Assembly (NCBI RefSeq): GCF_007827955.1
Contig: NZ_VITR01000013.1
Location: 158,633 to 222,632, forward strand
Origin: Nitrospirillum pindoramense
Lineage (GTDB): Bacteria; Pseudomonadota; Alphaproteobacteria; Azospirillales; Azospirillaceae
DNA length: 64,000 nt
Reading direction: 5' to 3'
Shown: piece by piece, positions 41,713 to 50,544 of the stretch
How positions within the stretch are numbered: position 1 is the stretch's first letter
Layout of the letters: each line of letters begins with the position of its first letter
Notes under the pieces: generated by a model
Told to the model about the DNA's origin: nothing
Seen by the model: only the letters and a program-made list of their open reading frames with translations
Database searches by the model: none
Translations under genes and position numbers: made by a program

Positions 41713-42231
41713 ATGCGTATGAAGAAGGAGGTCAATCACGGCGCCCTGCTGCGTGAGCTGGCGGGATCGCTGTCGTCCACCGTGACCTCTTTCGAGCAGA
41801 TGTCGGCCCGGCCGGCACAGTCCTTCCCGGACTATAAGAAGGCGCGCGCCGTCTATCACGAAATCCAGGCCATGATCTTCACCATCGGGGACAAGGCCGA
41901 CAGCCGGCCCAACGACGCCCCGCGCGAGCTGAAGTCCTGGCTGATCCGTATGCGCTTACGCTCCATCGCCGCCTTCACCCGCGTCAGCCTGGCCTTCTTC
42001 CGTAACCCGCCGCAATTGCTGGTCCACGCCCTGGGCGCCTATGAGATCCTGCAGCATGAACGCGAGGCCTTCACCAAGGTGCTGGCCGACTACGACATGA
42101 TGCTGTTCGAGGCTGGCATCGACGACAAGACGGCCGATGAGTTGGACCGCGTGCGCGTGAACATGGAGGAGGTGGTCGAGCGGCTGGAAAACCTGCTGAA
42201 GACGGCACCGCCGCAACTGACCGTGTTTTAA
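41713..42231 (+). CDS. All-helical cytoplasmic protein, unknown, next to the DISM kinase
   Basis: 172 residues, no signal peptide or membrane helix. Mostly amphipathic helices (ALLRELAGSLSSTVTSFEQM, KKARAVYHEIQAMIF, ELKSWLIRMRLRSIAAF) and a C-terminal heptad-like stretch (ELDRVRVNMEEVVERLENLL). I recognise no family. It lies 37 bases downstream of the histidine kinase on the same strand, so it is probably cotranscribed and could act as an adaptor or signalling partner. This is inference from position only. ATG at 41713. Confidence 0.75.
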   Translation: MRMKKEVNHGALLRELAGSLSSTVTSFEQMSARPAQSFPDYKKARAVYHEIQAMIFTIGDKADSRPNDAPRELKSWLIRMRLRSIAAFTRVSLAFFRNPPQLLVHALGAYEILQHEREAFTKVLADYDMMLFEAGIDDKTADELDRVRVNMEEVVERLENLLKTAPPQLTVF

Positions 42232-42469
42232 AAAAAACGACTTGGCCCCCTCTGGAAGCGAACATCGCAACCGGTTGTTGTTCCTGCCGCACAGGTCGAA
42301 AAATTTCATGGATCCAGGCGTGCAAAACCACGCCTTAAGCCTTGATCTCCCCCGGCAATTGCTTTCTTGTCGCACCTAACGGCCTTGCTGTGGCCGCGGG
42401 TCCCCCGGGGCATCGGGGAAGGGGGCCCGGCAACACGCCTCGTGACAAGGGGCTTAGGGAGATGTGCCC

Positions 42470-43744
42470 ATGGAACAAGTGAAAAAGCCCTGGTATTCGA
42501 TCCTTTACATCCAAGTCCTGATCGCCATCGCCCTGGGCATTGTCGTCGGCTTCATCTGGCCCACCTTCGGCGCCTCGCTGAAGCCGCTGGGTGACGGCTT
42601 CATCAAGCTGGTGAAGATGATGATCGCGCCGGTCATCTTCTGCACCGTGGTCAGCGGCATCTCCGCCATGACCGACATGAAGAAGGTGGGCCGCGTGGGC
42701 GGCAAGGCCCTGATCTATTTCGAGGTCATCTCCACCTTCGCGCTGGTCATCGGCCTGCTGGTGGGCGAGGTGGTGCGGCCCGGCGACGGCATGAACGTCG
42801 ACACCCACACGCTGGACGCCAAGGCGGTGGCGACCTATGTCGACAAGGCCGCCAAGGACAATGTGGCCGATCATATCCTGGGCATCATCCCCGATACCTA
42901 TCTCGGCGCGCTGGGCGGCGGCGACCTGCTGCAGGTCCTGCTGATCGCCATGCTGACCGGTTTCGCCATCGCCCACCTGGGCGACTATGGCAAGCCGGCC
43001 ACGGTGGTCATCGAGCGCATGTCGAAGATCTTCTTCCGCATCATCCACATGGTGGTGCGCCTGGCCCCCATCGGCGCCTTCGGCGCCATGGCCTTCACCG
43101 TCGGCAAATACGGCATCAGCGCCCTGCTGAACCTGGGCATGCTGATCGGCAGCTTCTACCTGACCAGCCTGCTGTTCGTGCTGGTGGTGCTGGGCGTCGT
43201 CGGTTGGCTGTGCGGCTTCTCCATCCTGCGCTTCATCAACTACATCAAGGCCGAACTGCTGATCGTCCTGGGCACCTCCTCTTCCGAGACGGTGCTGCCC
43301 CAGATGATGGAGAAGATGGAGCGTCTGGGCTGCGCCCGTCCCGTGGTGGGTCTGGTCATCCCATCGGGCTACAGCTTCAACCTGGACGGCACCAACATCT
43401 ACATGACCCTGGCCACCCTGTTCCTGGCCCAGGCGACCAACACCCACCTGACCTTCGGGCACCTGATCACCATCCTGCTGGTGGCCATGCTGACGTCCAA
43501 GGGGGCCAGCGGCGTCACCGGCGCCGGCTTCATCACCCTGGCTGCCACCCTGGCCGTAGTGCCGGACATCCCCATCGCCTCCCTGACCCTGCTCATCGGC
43601 ATCGACCGCTTCATGAGCGAATGCCGCGCCCTGACCAACCTGGTGGGCAATGGCGTGGCCACCATCGCGGTCAGCAAGTGGGAAAAGGAATTGGATACCG
43701 AGGTCCTGCACCGGGAACTGGCGAACGGACCCAGCGCTGCCTGA
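42470..43744 (+). CDS. dctA: C4-dicarboxylate transporter DctA
   Basis: 424-residue sodium/proton symporter of the DAACS family for succinate, fumarate and malate. Family marks are [15 protein letters not shown], the [18 protein letters not shown] motif, [16 protein letters not shown] and the C-terminal [17 protein letters not shown], with eight membrane helices and two re-entrant loops expected. Start: ATG at 42470 with AGGGAGA eight bases upstream. No dctB/dctD pair lies next to it, although the nearby DISM-type kinase locus is upstream on the same strand. A perfect terminator follows. Confidence 0.96.
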   Translation: MEQVKKPWYSILYIQVLIAIALGIVVGFIWPTFGASLKPLGDGFIKLVKMMIAPVIFCTVVSGISAMTDMKKVGRVGGKALIYFEVISTFALVIGLLVGEVVRPGDGMNVDTHTLDAKAVATYVDKAAKDNVADHILGIIPDTYLGALGGGDLLQVLLIAMLTGFAIAHLGDYGKPATVVIERMSKIFFRIIHMVVRLAPIGAFGAMAFTVGKYGISALLNLGMLIGSFYLTSLLFVLVVLGVVGWLCGFSILRFINYIKAELLIVLGTSSSETVLPQMMEKMERLGCARPVVGLVIPSGYSFNLDGTNIYMTLATLFLAQATNTHLTFGHLITILLVAMLTSKGASGVTGAGFITLAATLAVVPDIPIASLTLLIGIDRFMSECRALTNLVGNGVATIAVSKWEKELDTEVLHRELANGPSAA

Positions 43745-43810
43745 GCCTTGGAATTCGGCCGGCCCGACTTCAACCCGGCCGATAGCAAGACAGCATGCCA
43801 TGAAACGCGA

Positions 43811-43847
43811 CAGGCCCCGGATCGACTGATCCGGGGCCTGTTTGCTT
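43811..43847 (+). terminator. Intrinsic terminator of dctA
   Basis: CAGGCCCCGGATC (43811-43823) pairs perfectly with 43828-43840 around a GACT loop, followed by TTTGCTT. The 13-pair stem may also help end the convergent minus-strand transcript, although the T run on that side is weak. Confidence 0.95.
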
Positions 43848-43859
43848 ATCGGGGACGCC

Positions 43860-44297
43860 TCAATTGCGCACGCAGCTTTCCGTGCCGGTGTTGCCGCCCT
43901 TGTAGGCCTCTTCGTAATAGAATTTGTCGAAGCGTACCTTGCCGTCCTGGGTGCGGGTCACCTTGGCGATGCCCGTTCCATAATCCTGGGTGGCCGGGTC
44001 GTCGTGCGCGAAGGTGATGGCCATGATGTCGCCGTCGGCGGTGGCGACGCCGCGATAGCTGCCGTAGCTCGGCACCTCCATCTTGAAATGATAGCCGGCC
44101 CGCGTTCCGTGCGACTGCGCCTTGTCCATCTCCAGCGTCACGGTGGAGGTGTAGGCGCCCTCATGCCCATCCACGCCGGTGCAGGCGTAGGTGCCGCTGA
44201 GGTCGTGGCCGGTGAAGGGCGCGGATGCGCTTTGCGCGACGGCCGCAGGGGCGGTGGCGATGAAAAGAGCGGCGGGTGCCGCCAGGCGCAGGCGCAT
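43860..44297 (-). CDS. Small secreted protein, unknown
   Basis: 145 residues with a typical signal peptide (MRLRLAAPAALFIATAPAAVA, cleavage near 21-23). The mature part is strand-rich with GTYACTGVDGHEGAYTSTVTL, YHFKMEVPSYGSYRGVAT and DFD-like acidic stretches, and two cysteines (early TYACTG and the last residues ESCVRN) could form a disulfide. I cannot assign a family. Start: ATG at 44295-44297 with GAGGGGG six bases upstream. That site is the 3' arm of a terminator-like hairpin, so expression may depend on that structure. Confidence 0.78.
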   Translation of the reverse strand: MRLRLAAPAALFIATAPAAVAQSASAPFTGHDLSGTYACTGVDGHEGAYTSTVTLEMDKAQSHGTRAGYHFKMEVPSYGSYRGVATADGDIMAITFAHDDPATQDYGTGIAKVTRTQDGKVRFDKFYYEEAYKGGNTGTESCVRN

Positions 44298-44327
44298 GAA
44301 AAACCCCCTCAAGATGGCTTGAGGGGG
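44298..44327 (-). terminator. Terminator-like hairpin carrying the ribosome binding site of the next gene
   Basis: On the minus strand CCCCCTCAAG and CTTGAGGGGG (plus-strand 44304-44313 and 44318-44327) form a perfect ten-pair stem with a 4-base loop, followed at once by TTTTT and then the ATG of the small secreted protein. It looks like the intrinsic terminator of the upstream MepK-like gene, yet GAGGGGG in its 3' arm is the best ribosome binding site for the next gene. Confidence 0.8.
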
Positions 44328-44413
44328 CGTTATCTCACGCTGGTGATCAAGGGGGCCAGCCCGCCCTTAGGACGAGAGCCTGGAACGACGGGGCCCGCCC
44401 CACACCCGCGCCC

Positions 44414-45157
44414 TTACGCCCACTGGCGGACGCGGCCGGTGTCGACGTGGACGAAATGGGACTTGGGGTAATAGCCGACGCCGCCCTGCCTCAACTCCAC
44501 CGCCACCTGGCGGATGCGGGCCAGGGGCTTGCTGGCCAGGTCCAGGTCGATGGCCTTGCCTTCCATGTGCATGCTGTGGGTGGCCACCCCTTCGGAATTG
44601 GCCGCCAGCATGGCGTTGGTCTTGGGGCAGCGATAGCCGCAGATGACCTGGATGGTCTCGTTGGTGCGCAGGCGGTGCTGCATCTGGAACATCAGATCCA
44701 GCAGCTTGGGGTCCATGGCGATGGTCTGGTTGGTCCGCCAGTCGCGCAAGATGGAATTGACGTCGTGCAGAGCGGTCGGCAGGTACTTGCCGTCGGCCCA
44801 ATAGGTGACCTTCAGCTTCTCGCCGGTGTGCAGGTGATTGAAGGCCAGGACGCGGCGGTTATCCGATAGCGGCCGGGTGGCGGCGCGGGCATTGGACCAG
44901 TCGCCATGCATCAGGTTGCCATGGGCGGCGCTGTGGCCGTGGGTGGCGTCCCCGTGATGCTTTTTGACAGCTTTGGCCAGGGCCGGCAGCGGCGAGGCGA
45001 CACCGCCCACCAGGGCAACACCGGTGGCCAGCTTGGCGAAGCCGGTCAGCAGGCCACGGCGGGTGGGAGCGGAAGTCGTAACCGGGGACGCGTCGGTGGA
45101 AGTGGTGGCGTCGCAGGCAATAGTGGACAGACGCGCTGCGTCATGCCGGTCGTGCAT
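44414..45157 (-). CDS. MepK/YcbK-like murein endopeptidase (DUF882, M15 fold) with Tat signal
   Basis: 247 residues. The N-terminus carries a twin-arginine signal: TRRGLLTGF, a hydrophobic stretch, then SPLPALA. The catalytic domain shows the M15/DUF882 zinc residues in THSMHMEGKAIDLD (His, Asp) and SHFVHVDTGRVRQW (His). E. coli MepK (YcbK) is also Tat-exported and cuts 3-3 cross-links in peptidoglycan. It lies directly downstream of an L,D-transpeptidase gene, the enzyme type that makes 3-3 links, as in E. coli ldtD-mepK. Start: ATG at 45155-45157, weak RBS; the frame is open 60 codons further up without support. Confidence 0.88.
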   Translation of the reverse strand: MHDRHDAARLSTIACDATTSTDASPVTTSAPTRRGLLTGFAKLATGVALVGGVASPLPALAKAVKKHHGDATHGHSAAHGNLMHGDWSNARAATRPLSDNRRVLAFNHLHTGEKLKVTYWADGKYLPTALHDVNSILRDWRTNQTIAMDPKLLDLMFQMQHRLRTNETIQVICGYRCPKTNAMLAANSEGVATHSMHMEGKAIDLDLASKPLARIRQVAVELRQGGVGYYPKSHFVHVDTGRVRQWA

Positions 45158-45361
45158 TCTGTGAGGTCCCCATTTCACTGGCCGGAGCCCCGCGTCACCG
45201 GCAGGGCTGGGCTGCAGTCTGTGACAACGGGGTGTGAATAAGCAAGCCTGAAATGAGGCAAAAATTTGATGAACGTGTGACCGCCACCCTACGGCGCCCA
45301 GGGCCCCCGCCTTTGCAACCGCCACCGAAACGGTCACAATTCGGACGGGGACCTTGCCTGG

Positions 45362-47377
45362 TCAGCGCACCGGGTTGGTGTTGGCCGGGACGGGGGCCGA
45401 CGCCGGCACCGGGGTGACCGTGCGGGCGGACGGGGCGGCGGTACGCGGACCTGGCACCGAAGGCTTTGGAGTCTCAGGCGCTTTGGATGCCTCAGCCGCC
45501 GGTGCCGGCACAGTGTTGGGCGCCGCGTTGGGGGCGCTGCCGGGGGTGGGGGCGGCCGCCGGCGTCGCCGCCGGGACCACCGGCTTGCGCGGACGGGGGC
45601 CGTTCAGGGCCGCCAACACACGGGCGTCGCGGCCGTAGACGTCGGTGCGGAAGTCGATGCCGCCGTTCGGGTCGGTGACCGTGGTGATGTAGGTGATATG
45701 CACCGGCAGGCGATTCTTCAGGCGAATCGTCTGGTGCTTCAGGCTGTCGCCGCCGATCTCGGCCCGCAGTTTCTCCTCCGGCCAGCCGGGGGTGTCGGTC
45801 AGGGCCAGGATGGCCAGGGCCAGGGCCGGCGGGTCCTGCACCCGGATGCAGCCGTGGCTGAAGGAGCGCACGGCCCGGTCGAACAGCCGCTTGGACGGCG
45901 TGTCATGCAGGTAGATGTCGAACTTGTTGGGGAACATGAACTTGATGCGGCCCAGCGAATTGTCGTTGCCCGCGTCCTGCCGCACCCGCCAGTGGAAGTT
46001 ATGCGGCGTCACCGTCGCCCAGTTGATGCTGCTGGGGTCCACCGGCACCGCGTTGGACGTCCAATCCGACAGCAGGGTGTAGTGGTTCTTGACGACGTAG
46101 CTGTGATCCTTCTTCTGCTTGGGCAGAATCTCTTCCTTGGTGATCTTGGTCGGCACGTACCAATAGGGGTTCAGCTCCATATAGCTCATGTTGCCGATGA
46201 AGACCGGCGTGCGGGTGAAGGGCGCGCCCACCACCACGCGCATGGTCATCTGCACGTCCATGCCCCGCATCAGCGACAGGGTGTAGTCGGCCAGGTTGAC
46301 CACCAGATAGGGCTGGTCCGCCGGCTCCCGCTCCCACCGCCAGCGTTCCATGTTGACGATGATCTGGTTGATGCGCTGATCCACCGTGGCGTTCAGCTCA
46401 ACCAGGGTGCGCCTGCCGATGGCGCCGTCGGGTTCCTGACCCTGGCGGCGCTGGAACTCCTTGACCGAGGCGGCCAGGGCGTCGTCGTACAGCTCGGGAT
46501 TGGCGCCCTTGGGCAGCGGGGTGGGCAGGGGCTTGGCCTCGCCGGTGGCGACCAGGCGGGCGCGTAGCGCCGGCACGCGCGGGTCAACCATGCCGGGCTT
46601 CAGCGCGTCACCGGCCTTCTCCACCTTTGGCGCCGGTGCGCCCGGATTGGCCGGGTCCGCTGCCGGGCTTGGGGGCGGTGCGGGCGGCGCCTTGGGCGCG
46701 GGCGGAATGGTGGGCCAGCCGCCGGCGGCCTTCATCTGCCGGTAATGGGCCAAGGCCGCCTTCAGCGCGGCGTATTCCGGCCGGTGCGGCGGCAGGCCGG
46801 CCAGCAGGGCCGCCAGATCCGGCGCCGCGGCGACGGAGGCCAGGAACTGCGCGCGGTCGAAGGGCGGCCGGTCGATCACTAGCTCCGGATCGGCCAGGGT
46901 CGGGATGATGCGTCCCACCGACACGTCGCTGGCGTAGTGGACCAGCGCCAGGCTGAGGCCGGATTCAAAGCTGGCCTGGGCCTCTGGGCTGTCCAGGTGG
47001 CCTTGCTGGCCGGTCAGCGTGGCGGCGGAATAGTCGTTGGGGTTCAGCCCTTCCTCATCGGCGTGGGCCAGGACGGCCAAGGCCGTGCGCGCGGTGGCCG
47101 TGGCCTCGCCATGGTCCACCCATAGGGGCTTCAGCCCGCGGGCCCGGTAGAAGCGCGCCAGCACGGTCTGGTCACTGTCATCGGGCGTGGCGTCCCCTTG
47201 GGTCACGGGGAAGCGGTCCTTCATCAGGTCCGCCAGGTCGCGGGCCTGCGCCGTCCCCAGGGGGGCGAAGATCAATACGGTGGCCAGCAGCGTGGCGGTG
47301 GTGGCGGCACGGCCCCACATCACGGCCCGTGGCCCATTCCGGTCACTGGGGGCGTACGCCCCGGTCGACAACCCCAT
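45362..47377 (-). CDS. L,D-transpeptidase, YcbB/LdtD type
   Basis: About 671 residues. The signal peptide (TTATLLATVLIFAPLGTAQA) is followed by an N-terminal scaffold domain (FYRARGLKPLWVDHGEAT), a Pro/Ala-rich stretch, a peptidoglycan-binding repeat (VKEFQRRQGQEPDGAIGRRTL) and the YkuD catalytic domain with the motif FSHGCIRVQDP (Cys near 513). The insertion between the strands of the YkuD domain and the preceding NMERWRWE block are LdtD-like. It cross-links peptidoglycan stems 3-3. A long Ala/Pro C-terminal tail of ~100 residues is unusual. Start: ATG at 47375-47377 (ATG 47320 is the alternative). The MepK-like gene follows 204 bases later. Confidence 0.93.
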   Translation of the reverse strand: MGLSTGAYAPSDRNGPRAVMWGRAATTATLLATVLIFAPLGTAQARDLADLMKDRFPVTQGDATPDDSDQTVLARFYRARGLKPLWVDHGEATATARTALAVLAHADEEGLNPNDYSAATLTGQQGHLDSPEAQASFESGLSLALVHYASDVSVGRIIPTLADPELVIDRPPFDRAQFLASVAAAPDLAALLAGLPPHRPEYAALKAALAHYRQMKAAGGWPTIPPAPKAPPAPPPSPAADPANPGAPAPKVEKAGDALKPGMVDPRVPALRARLVATGEAKPLPTPLPKGANPELYDDALAASVKEFQRRQGQEPDGAIGRRTLVELNATVDQRINQIIVNMERWRWEREPADQPYLVVNLADYTLSLMRGMDVQMTMRVVVGAPFTRTPVFIGNMSYMELNPYWYVPTKITKEEILPKQKKDHSYVVKNHYTLLSDWTSNAVPVDPSSINWATVTPHNFHWRVRQDAGNDNSLGRIKFMFPNKFDIYLHDTPSKRLFDRAVRSFSHGCIRVQDPPALALAILALTDTPGWPEEKLRAEIGGDSLKHQTIRLKNRLPVHITYITTVTDPNGGIDFRTDVYGRDARVLAALNGPRPRKPVVPAATPAAAPTPGSAPNAAPNTVPAPAAEASKAPETPKPSVPGPRTAAPSARTVTPVPASAPVPANTNPVR

Positions 47378-47691
47378 GCAAACCCCGCCCGGCTCACGCC
47401 CTTGCTGCCCCGGGGCCAGTCCCCGGGGAACCCTCGTCAACGACGGCAAGGGTGCCCCCCTGTGCAGCCGCGTGTCGACCCGACAACGATGCCTATCCGG
47501 TTCGCCCAGGGGCCCATCGTCTGATCGGTTGCGGACTATGCCAGCAGTTAGCGGCAAGAAAAGGGCGAAACCGTTCGGCCTGGCGTATTGGGTTCCGTGC
47601 GGCCACCGCCCGTTGCAAAAACGCCATGCCCCGCGACGGCGAACCGCGCGGGGCATGAACACGCTGTAAACGGGCGGGCTTGTGGCCTTGA
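47378..47691. other. Intergenic region between htpG and the L,D-transpeptidase gene
   Basis: About 310 bases, with the htpG terminator at its right end and the promoter of the L,D-transpeptidase gene in the rest. The transpeptidase frame is open upstream but without a supported start. Nothing else recognised. Confidence 0.4.
47617..47656 (-). terminator. Intrinsic terminator of htpG
   Basis: ATGCCCCGCG (47626-47635) pairs with 47647-47656. Read on the minus strand, the stem is followed after four bases by TTTTT (47617-47621). It lies about 36 bases after the htpG stop. Confidence 0.82.
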
Positions 47692-49584
47692 TCAGGCCAG
47701 GCCCTTCTCCACGAACGTCGCCAGGCGGCGGCCGAAAGCCACCGGGTCGGGCAGCGCCTCACCCTCCAGGATTCGCGCCTGGTCCAGCAGCAGCCAGGCC
47801 GCATCCGCCAGGGCCTCACCCTGGGCGCCGCCGGCGCCGTTGGCCTTGGCCAGTTCCGCCAGGCGGCGGATCAGCGGATGGCCGGGGTTGACCTCCAGGA
47901 TGCGCTTGGACGTCTCGTCCAGGCGGCGGTGGGCCTTCAGCATGCGCTCCAGGTGGATGTCCATGTCGCCCTCGTCGGCCACCAGGCAGACGGCGCTCTC
48001 GCGCAGGCGTTCGGAGGTGCGGACGTCCTTGACCGCGTCGCCCAGGGTCAGCTTGGCCAGCGCCACCAGGTCGGCAACGCTGTCCTCCGGCGCCTTGGGC
48101 GTCTCCTCGGCCTTGTCCTCGGCCGTGACGTTGGCCAGGTCGGCGCCGCCGCGGGTCACGGACTTGAAGGCGTGGTCCTTGTACTGGGTGACGGACTGCA
48201 GCCAGAACTCGTCCACCGCGTCGGTCAGGAACAGCACCTCGACACCCTTGGCGCGGAAGCCTTCCAGGTGGGGGCTGCGGGCCAGCGCCGCCTTGTCCTC
48301 GCCGGTGATGTAGTAGATGGCGTCCTGGCCCGGCTTCATGCGGCCGACATAGTCTTCCAGGCTCACCAACTCATCGCCGTGGGTACTGTATGCGCGCAGC
48401 AGCTTCAGCAGGGTGTCGCGCTGCTCCCGCTCCTCATACAGGCCTTCCTTCAGCACGGCGCCGAAGTTCTCCCAGAAGCGGGCGTAGTCCGCCTTGGCGT
48501 CGGCATCGTCGGCCTTGCGGGCCAGGTCGCCCAGCACGCGCTTGGCGATGCCGGTGCGCATCTTGGCCAGCATGGGGTTGTGCTGCAGCATCTCGCGGCT
48601 GACGTTCAGCGGCAGGTCCTCGCTGTCCACGACGCCGCGCAGGAAGCGCAGATAGGCCGGGATCAGCCCCTCCGGCCCCTCGGTGATGAAGACGCGGCGG
48701 ACGTACAGCTTCACCCGGTGCTTGCGCTCCGGTTCGAACAGGTCAAAGGGCTTGGATTCGGGGATGAACAGCAGGTTGGTGTATTCCAACACGCCTTCCG
48801 CCCGCCAGTGCAGGGTCAGCCACGGTTCGTCGAAGGCATGGCTGACGTGGTGGTAGAATTCCTTGTACTGCTCAGCCGTGATGTCGCTCTTGGACCGGGT
48901 CCACAGGGCGGAGGCGGCGTTGGCCGGCTTCTCGTCGTCGCCCACCAGCACGGGGATGCTGATGTGGTCGCTGTACTTCTTGACGATGCTCTGCAGGCGG
49001 TAGGTCTGCAGGTAGTCATCCTCGCCGTCGCGCAGGTGCAGGACGATGCGGCTGCCGCGCGCGGGCGCATCGTCGCTCTCGCCGACGGTGAACGAGCCCT
49101 TGCCGTCCGAGGCCCAGCGCCAGCCCTGGCTGTCGCCCGCCTTGCGGGAAAAGACCTCGACCTCGCCCGCCACCATGAAGGCGGAATAGAAGCCCACGCC
49201 GAACTGGCCGATCAGCGACAGGTCCTTCTCGCCGGCCTTTTCCGCCTCTGCCTTCTGCGACAGGGCGGCCATGAAGTTGGCGGTGCCGGACCGGGCGATG
49301 GTGCCCAGGTTCTCCACCAGCTCTTCCCGGTTCATGCCGATACCGTTGTCAGCGATGGTCAGCGTGCGGGCGGCGGTGTCGGGCGTCAGGGTGATGCGGA
49401 AATTGGCGTCCCCGGCCGTCAGGTCCGGCTGGGTCAGGGAGGCGTAGCGCAGCTTGTCGCAGGCGTCCGAGGCGTTGGAGATCAGTTCCCGCAGGAAAAC
49501 CTCCTTTTCCGAGTACAGCGAATGCGCGACGATATCCAGCAGCCGGGAGACTTCGGCCTGGAAGCTGAGTTTCTCCTCACTCAT
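47692..49584 (-). CDS. htpG: Molecular chaperone HtpG (Hsp90)
   Basis: 630-residue bacterial Hsp90. The GHKL ATPase domain shows LRELISNASDACDK, DNGIGMNREEL and GQFGVGFYSAFMV. The middle domain has the substrate/ATPase region with RRVFITE and LPLNVSREMLQ, and the C-terminal dimer domain is present. Start: ATG at 49582-49584; the frame is open 44 codons further up but the residues there are Arg/Pro-rich noise. A heat-shock promoter lies about 105-133 bases upstream. pcm is divergent. Confidence 0.97.
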   Translation of the reverse strand: MSEEKLSFQAEVSRLLDIVAHSLYSEKEVFLRELISNASDACDKLRYASLTQPDLTAGDANFRITLTPDTAARTLTIADNGIGMNREELVENLGTIARSGTANFMAALSQKAEAEKAGEKDLSLIGQFGVGFYSAFMVAGEVEVFSRKAGDSQGWRWASDGKGSFTVGESDDAPARGSRIVLHLRDGEDDYLQTYRLQSIVKKYSDHISIPVLVGDDEKPANAASALWTRSKSDITAEQYKEFYHHVSHAFDEPWLTLHWRAEGVLEYTNLLFIPESKPFDLFEPERKHRVKLYVRRVFITEGPEGLIPAYLRFLRGVVDSEDLPLNVSREMLQHNPMLAKMRTGIAKRVLGDLARKADDADAKADYARFWENFGAVLKEGLYEEREQRDTLLKLLRAYSTHGDELVSLEDYVGRMKPGQDAIYYITGEDKAALARSPHLEGFRAKGVEVLFLTDAVDEFWLQSVTQYKDHAFKSVTRGGADLANVTAEDKAEETPKAPEDSVADLVALAKLTLGDAVKDVRTSERLRESAVCLVADEGDMDIHLERMLKAHRRLDETSKRILEVNPGHPLIRRLAELAKANGAGGAQGEALADAAWLLLDQARILEGEALPDPVAFGRRLATFVEKGLA

Positions 49585-49688
49585 GGGCGTGTTCCGTCCT
49601 CTTTTCTGGGCGGCCCTGTCGTGGCGCCGCCGGCGTGGTGAACCTGGTTCCGACGGCCCCCCAGGCATGGGCCGGCCGTCGCGCCCCG

Positions 49689-49717
49689 ATATGAGGGGAC
49701 GGCGGCTTGGACGCAAG
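49689..49717 (-). promoter_or_regulatory. RpoH (sigma-32 type) heat-shock promoter of htpG
   Basis: On the minus strand, CTTGCGT (49711-49717) and CCTCATAT (49689-49696) are separated by 14 bases. This matches the sigma-32 pattern CTTGaaa-N13/15-CCCCATnT and is nearly identical to the element upstream of clpB. It predicts a leader of about 100 bases. Confidence 0.85.
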
Positions 49718-49783
49718 CCCCTCCATCGGGGGCAGGACCTGATCCCGTGTATTTTTTGCCCGCACCGCCACCGGGGGTGTCAG

Positions 49784-50491
49784 ATGTCGTGGTTCAAACG
49801 CACCGCTTCCCCCGTCACCCCGACCGTTGACCTGGAAGCCCGCCGCGCGGAGCGGGAGGCGCTGGTGTCCGCCATCGCCCGGCGCATGGCGCTGGACCGT
49901 TCCTTGGGCCTTCCGGCGCTGAGCGACCGGGTGGCCGATGCCCTTCGCGCCATCCCGCGTGAACTGTTCACCCCGCCGGGGGTGGCGGCACGCGCTTACC
50001 GCGATGACGTCCTGCCCCTCGCGGCCGGCCAGACCCTGTCGCAGCCGTCCCTGGTGGCCTTGATGACGGAACTGCTGCGCCTCCAGCCCGGCGACCGGGT
50101 GTTGGAGATCGGTGTCGGCTCCGGGTACCAGACGGCGCTGCTGGCCCACTTGGGTGCGACGGTCTTCGGGTTGGAGGTCATTGCCGACCTGGCGCAGGCG
50201 GCGGAGCGGCGGCTGGCGGCCTTGGGGCTGAAGGGGGTCACTGTGCGCGTCGGTGATGGCCACGCCGGCTGGCCGGAGGCGGCGCCCTTCGACGCCATCC
50301 TGGCCGCCTGCGCCGCCCCGATGGTGCCGCCGGCGCTGGTGGCGCAACTGCGGCCCGGCGGCCGGCTACTGCTGCCGGTGGGGCCGGCCCAGGGACCGCA
50401 GCAACTGTGCCTGGTGGAGAAGGGGCTAGACGGTGCCGTCCGCGAACGCCCCCTGCTGGCCGTGGCCTTCGTGCCCATGGTGACGCGCTAG
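49784..50491 (+). CDS. pcm: Protein-L-isoaspartate O-methyltransferase
   Basis: 235 residues. The repair enzyme motif LAAGQTLSQPSLVALM (family GQTISQP) and SAM motif I VLEIGVGSGYQTALLAHLG are followed by FDAILAACAAPMVPPAL and RLLLPVG. It methylates isoaspartyl residues in aged proteins to start their repair. Start: ATG at 49784 with GGGGGTG upstream. A long open frame overlaps it upstream but belongs to the opposite htpG. Divergent from htpG, so the two protein-quality genes share a 200-base region. Confidence 0.94.
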   Translation: MSWFKRTASPVTPTVDLEARRAEREALVSAIARRMALDRSLGLPALSDRVADALRAIPRELFTPPGVAARAYRDDVLPLAAGQTLSQPSLVALMTELLRLQPGDRVLEIGVGSGYQTALLAHLGATVFGLEVIADLAQAAERRLAALGLKGVTVRVGDGHAGWPEAAPFDAILAACAAPMVPPALVAQLRPGGRLLLPVGPAQGPQQLCLVEKGLDGAVRERPLLAVAFVPMVTR

Positions 50492-50544
50492 GGCTCGACC
50501 GCCACCCTTACTCACCGGGCCTCAACCGTTCACCGCCCTGGTCA

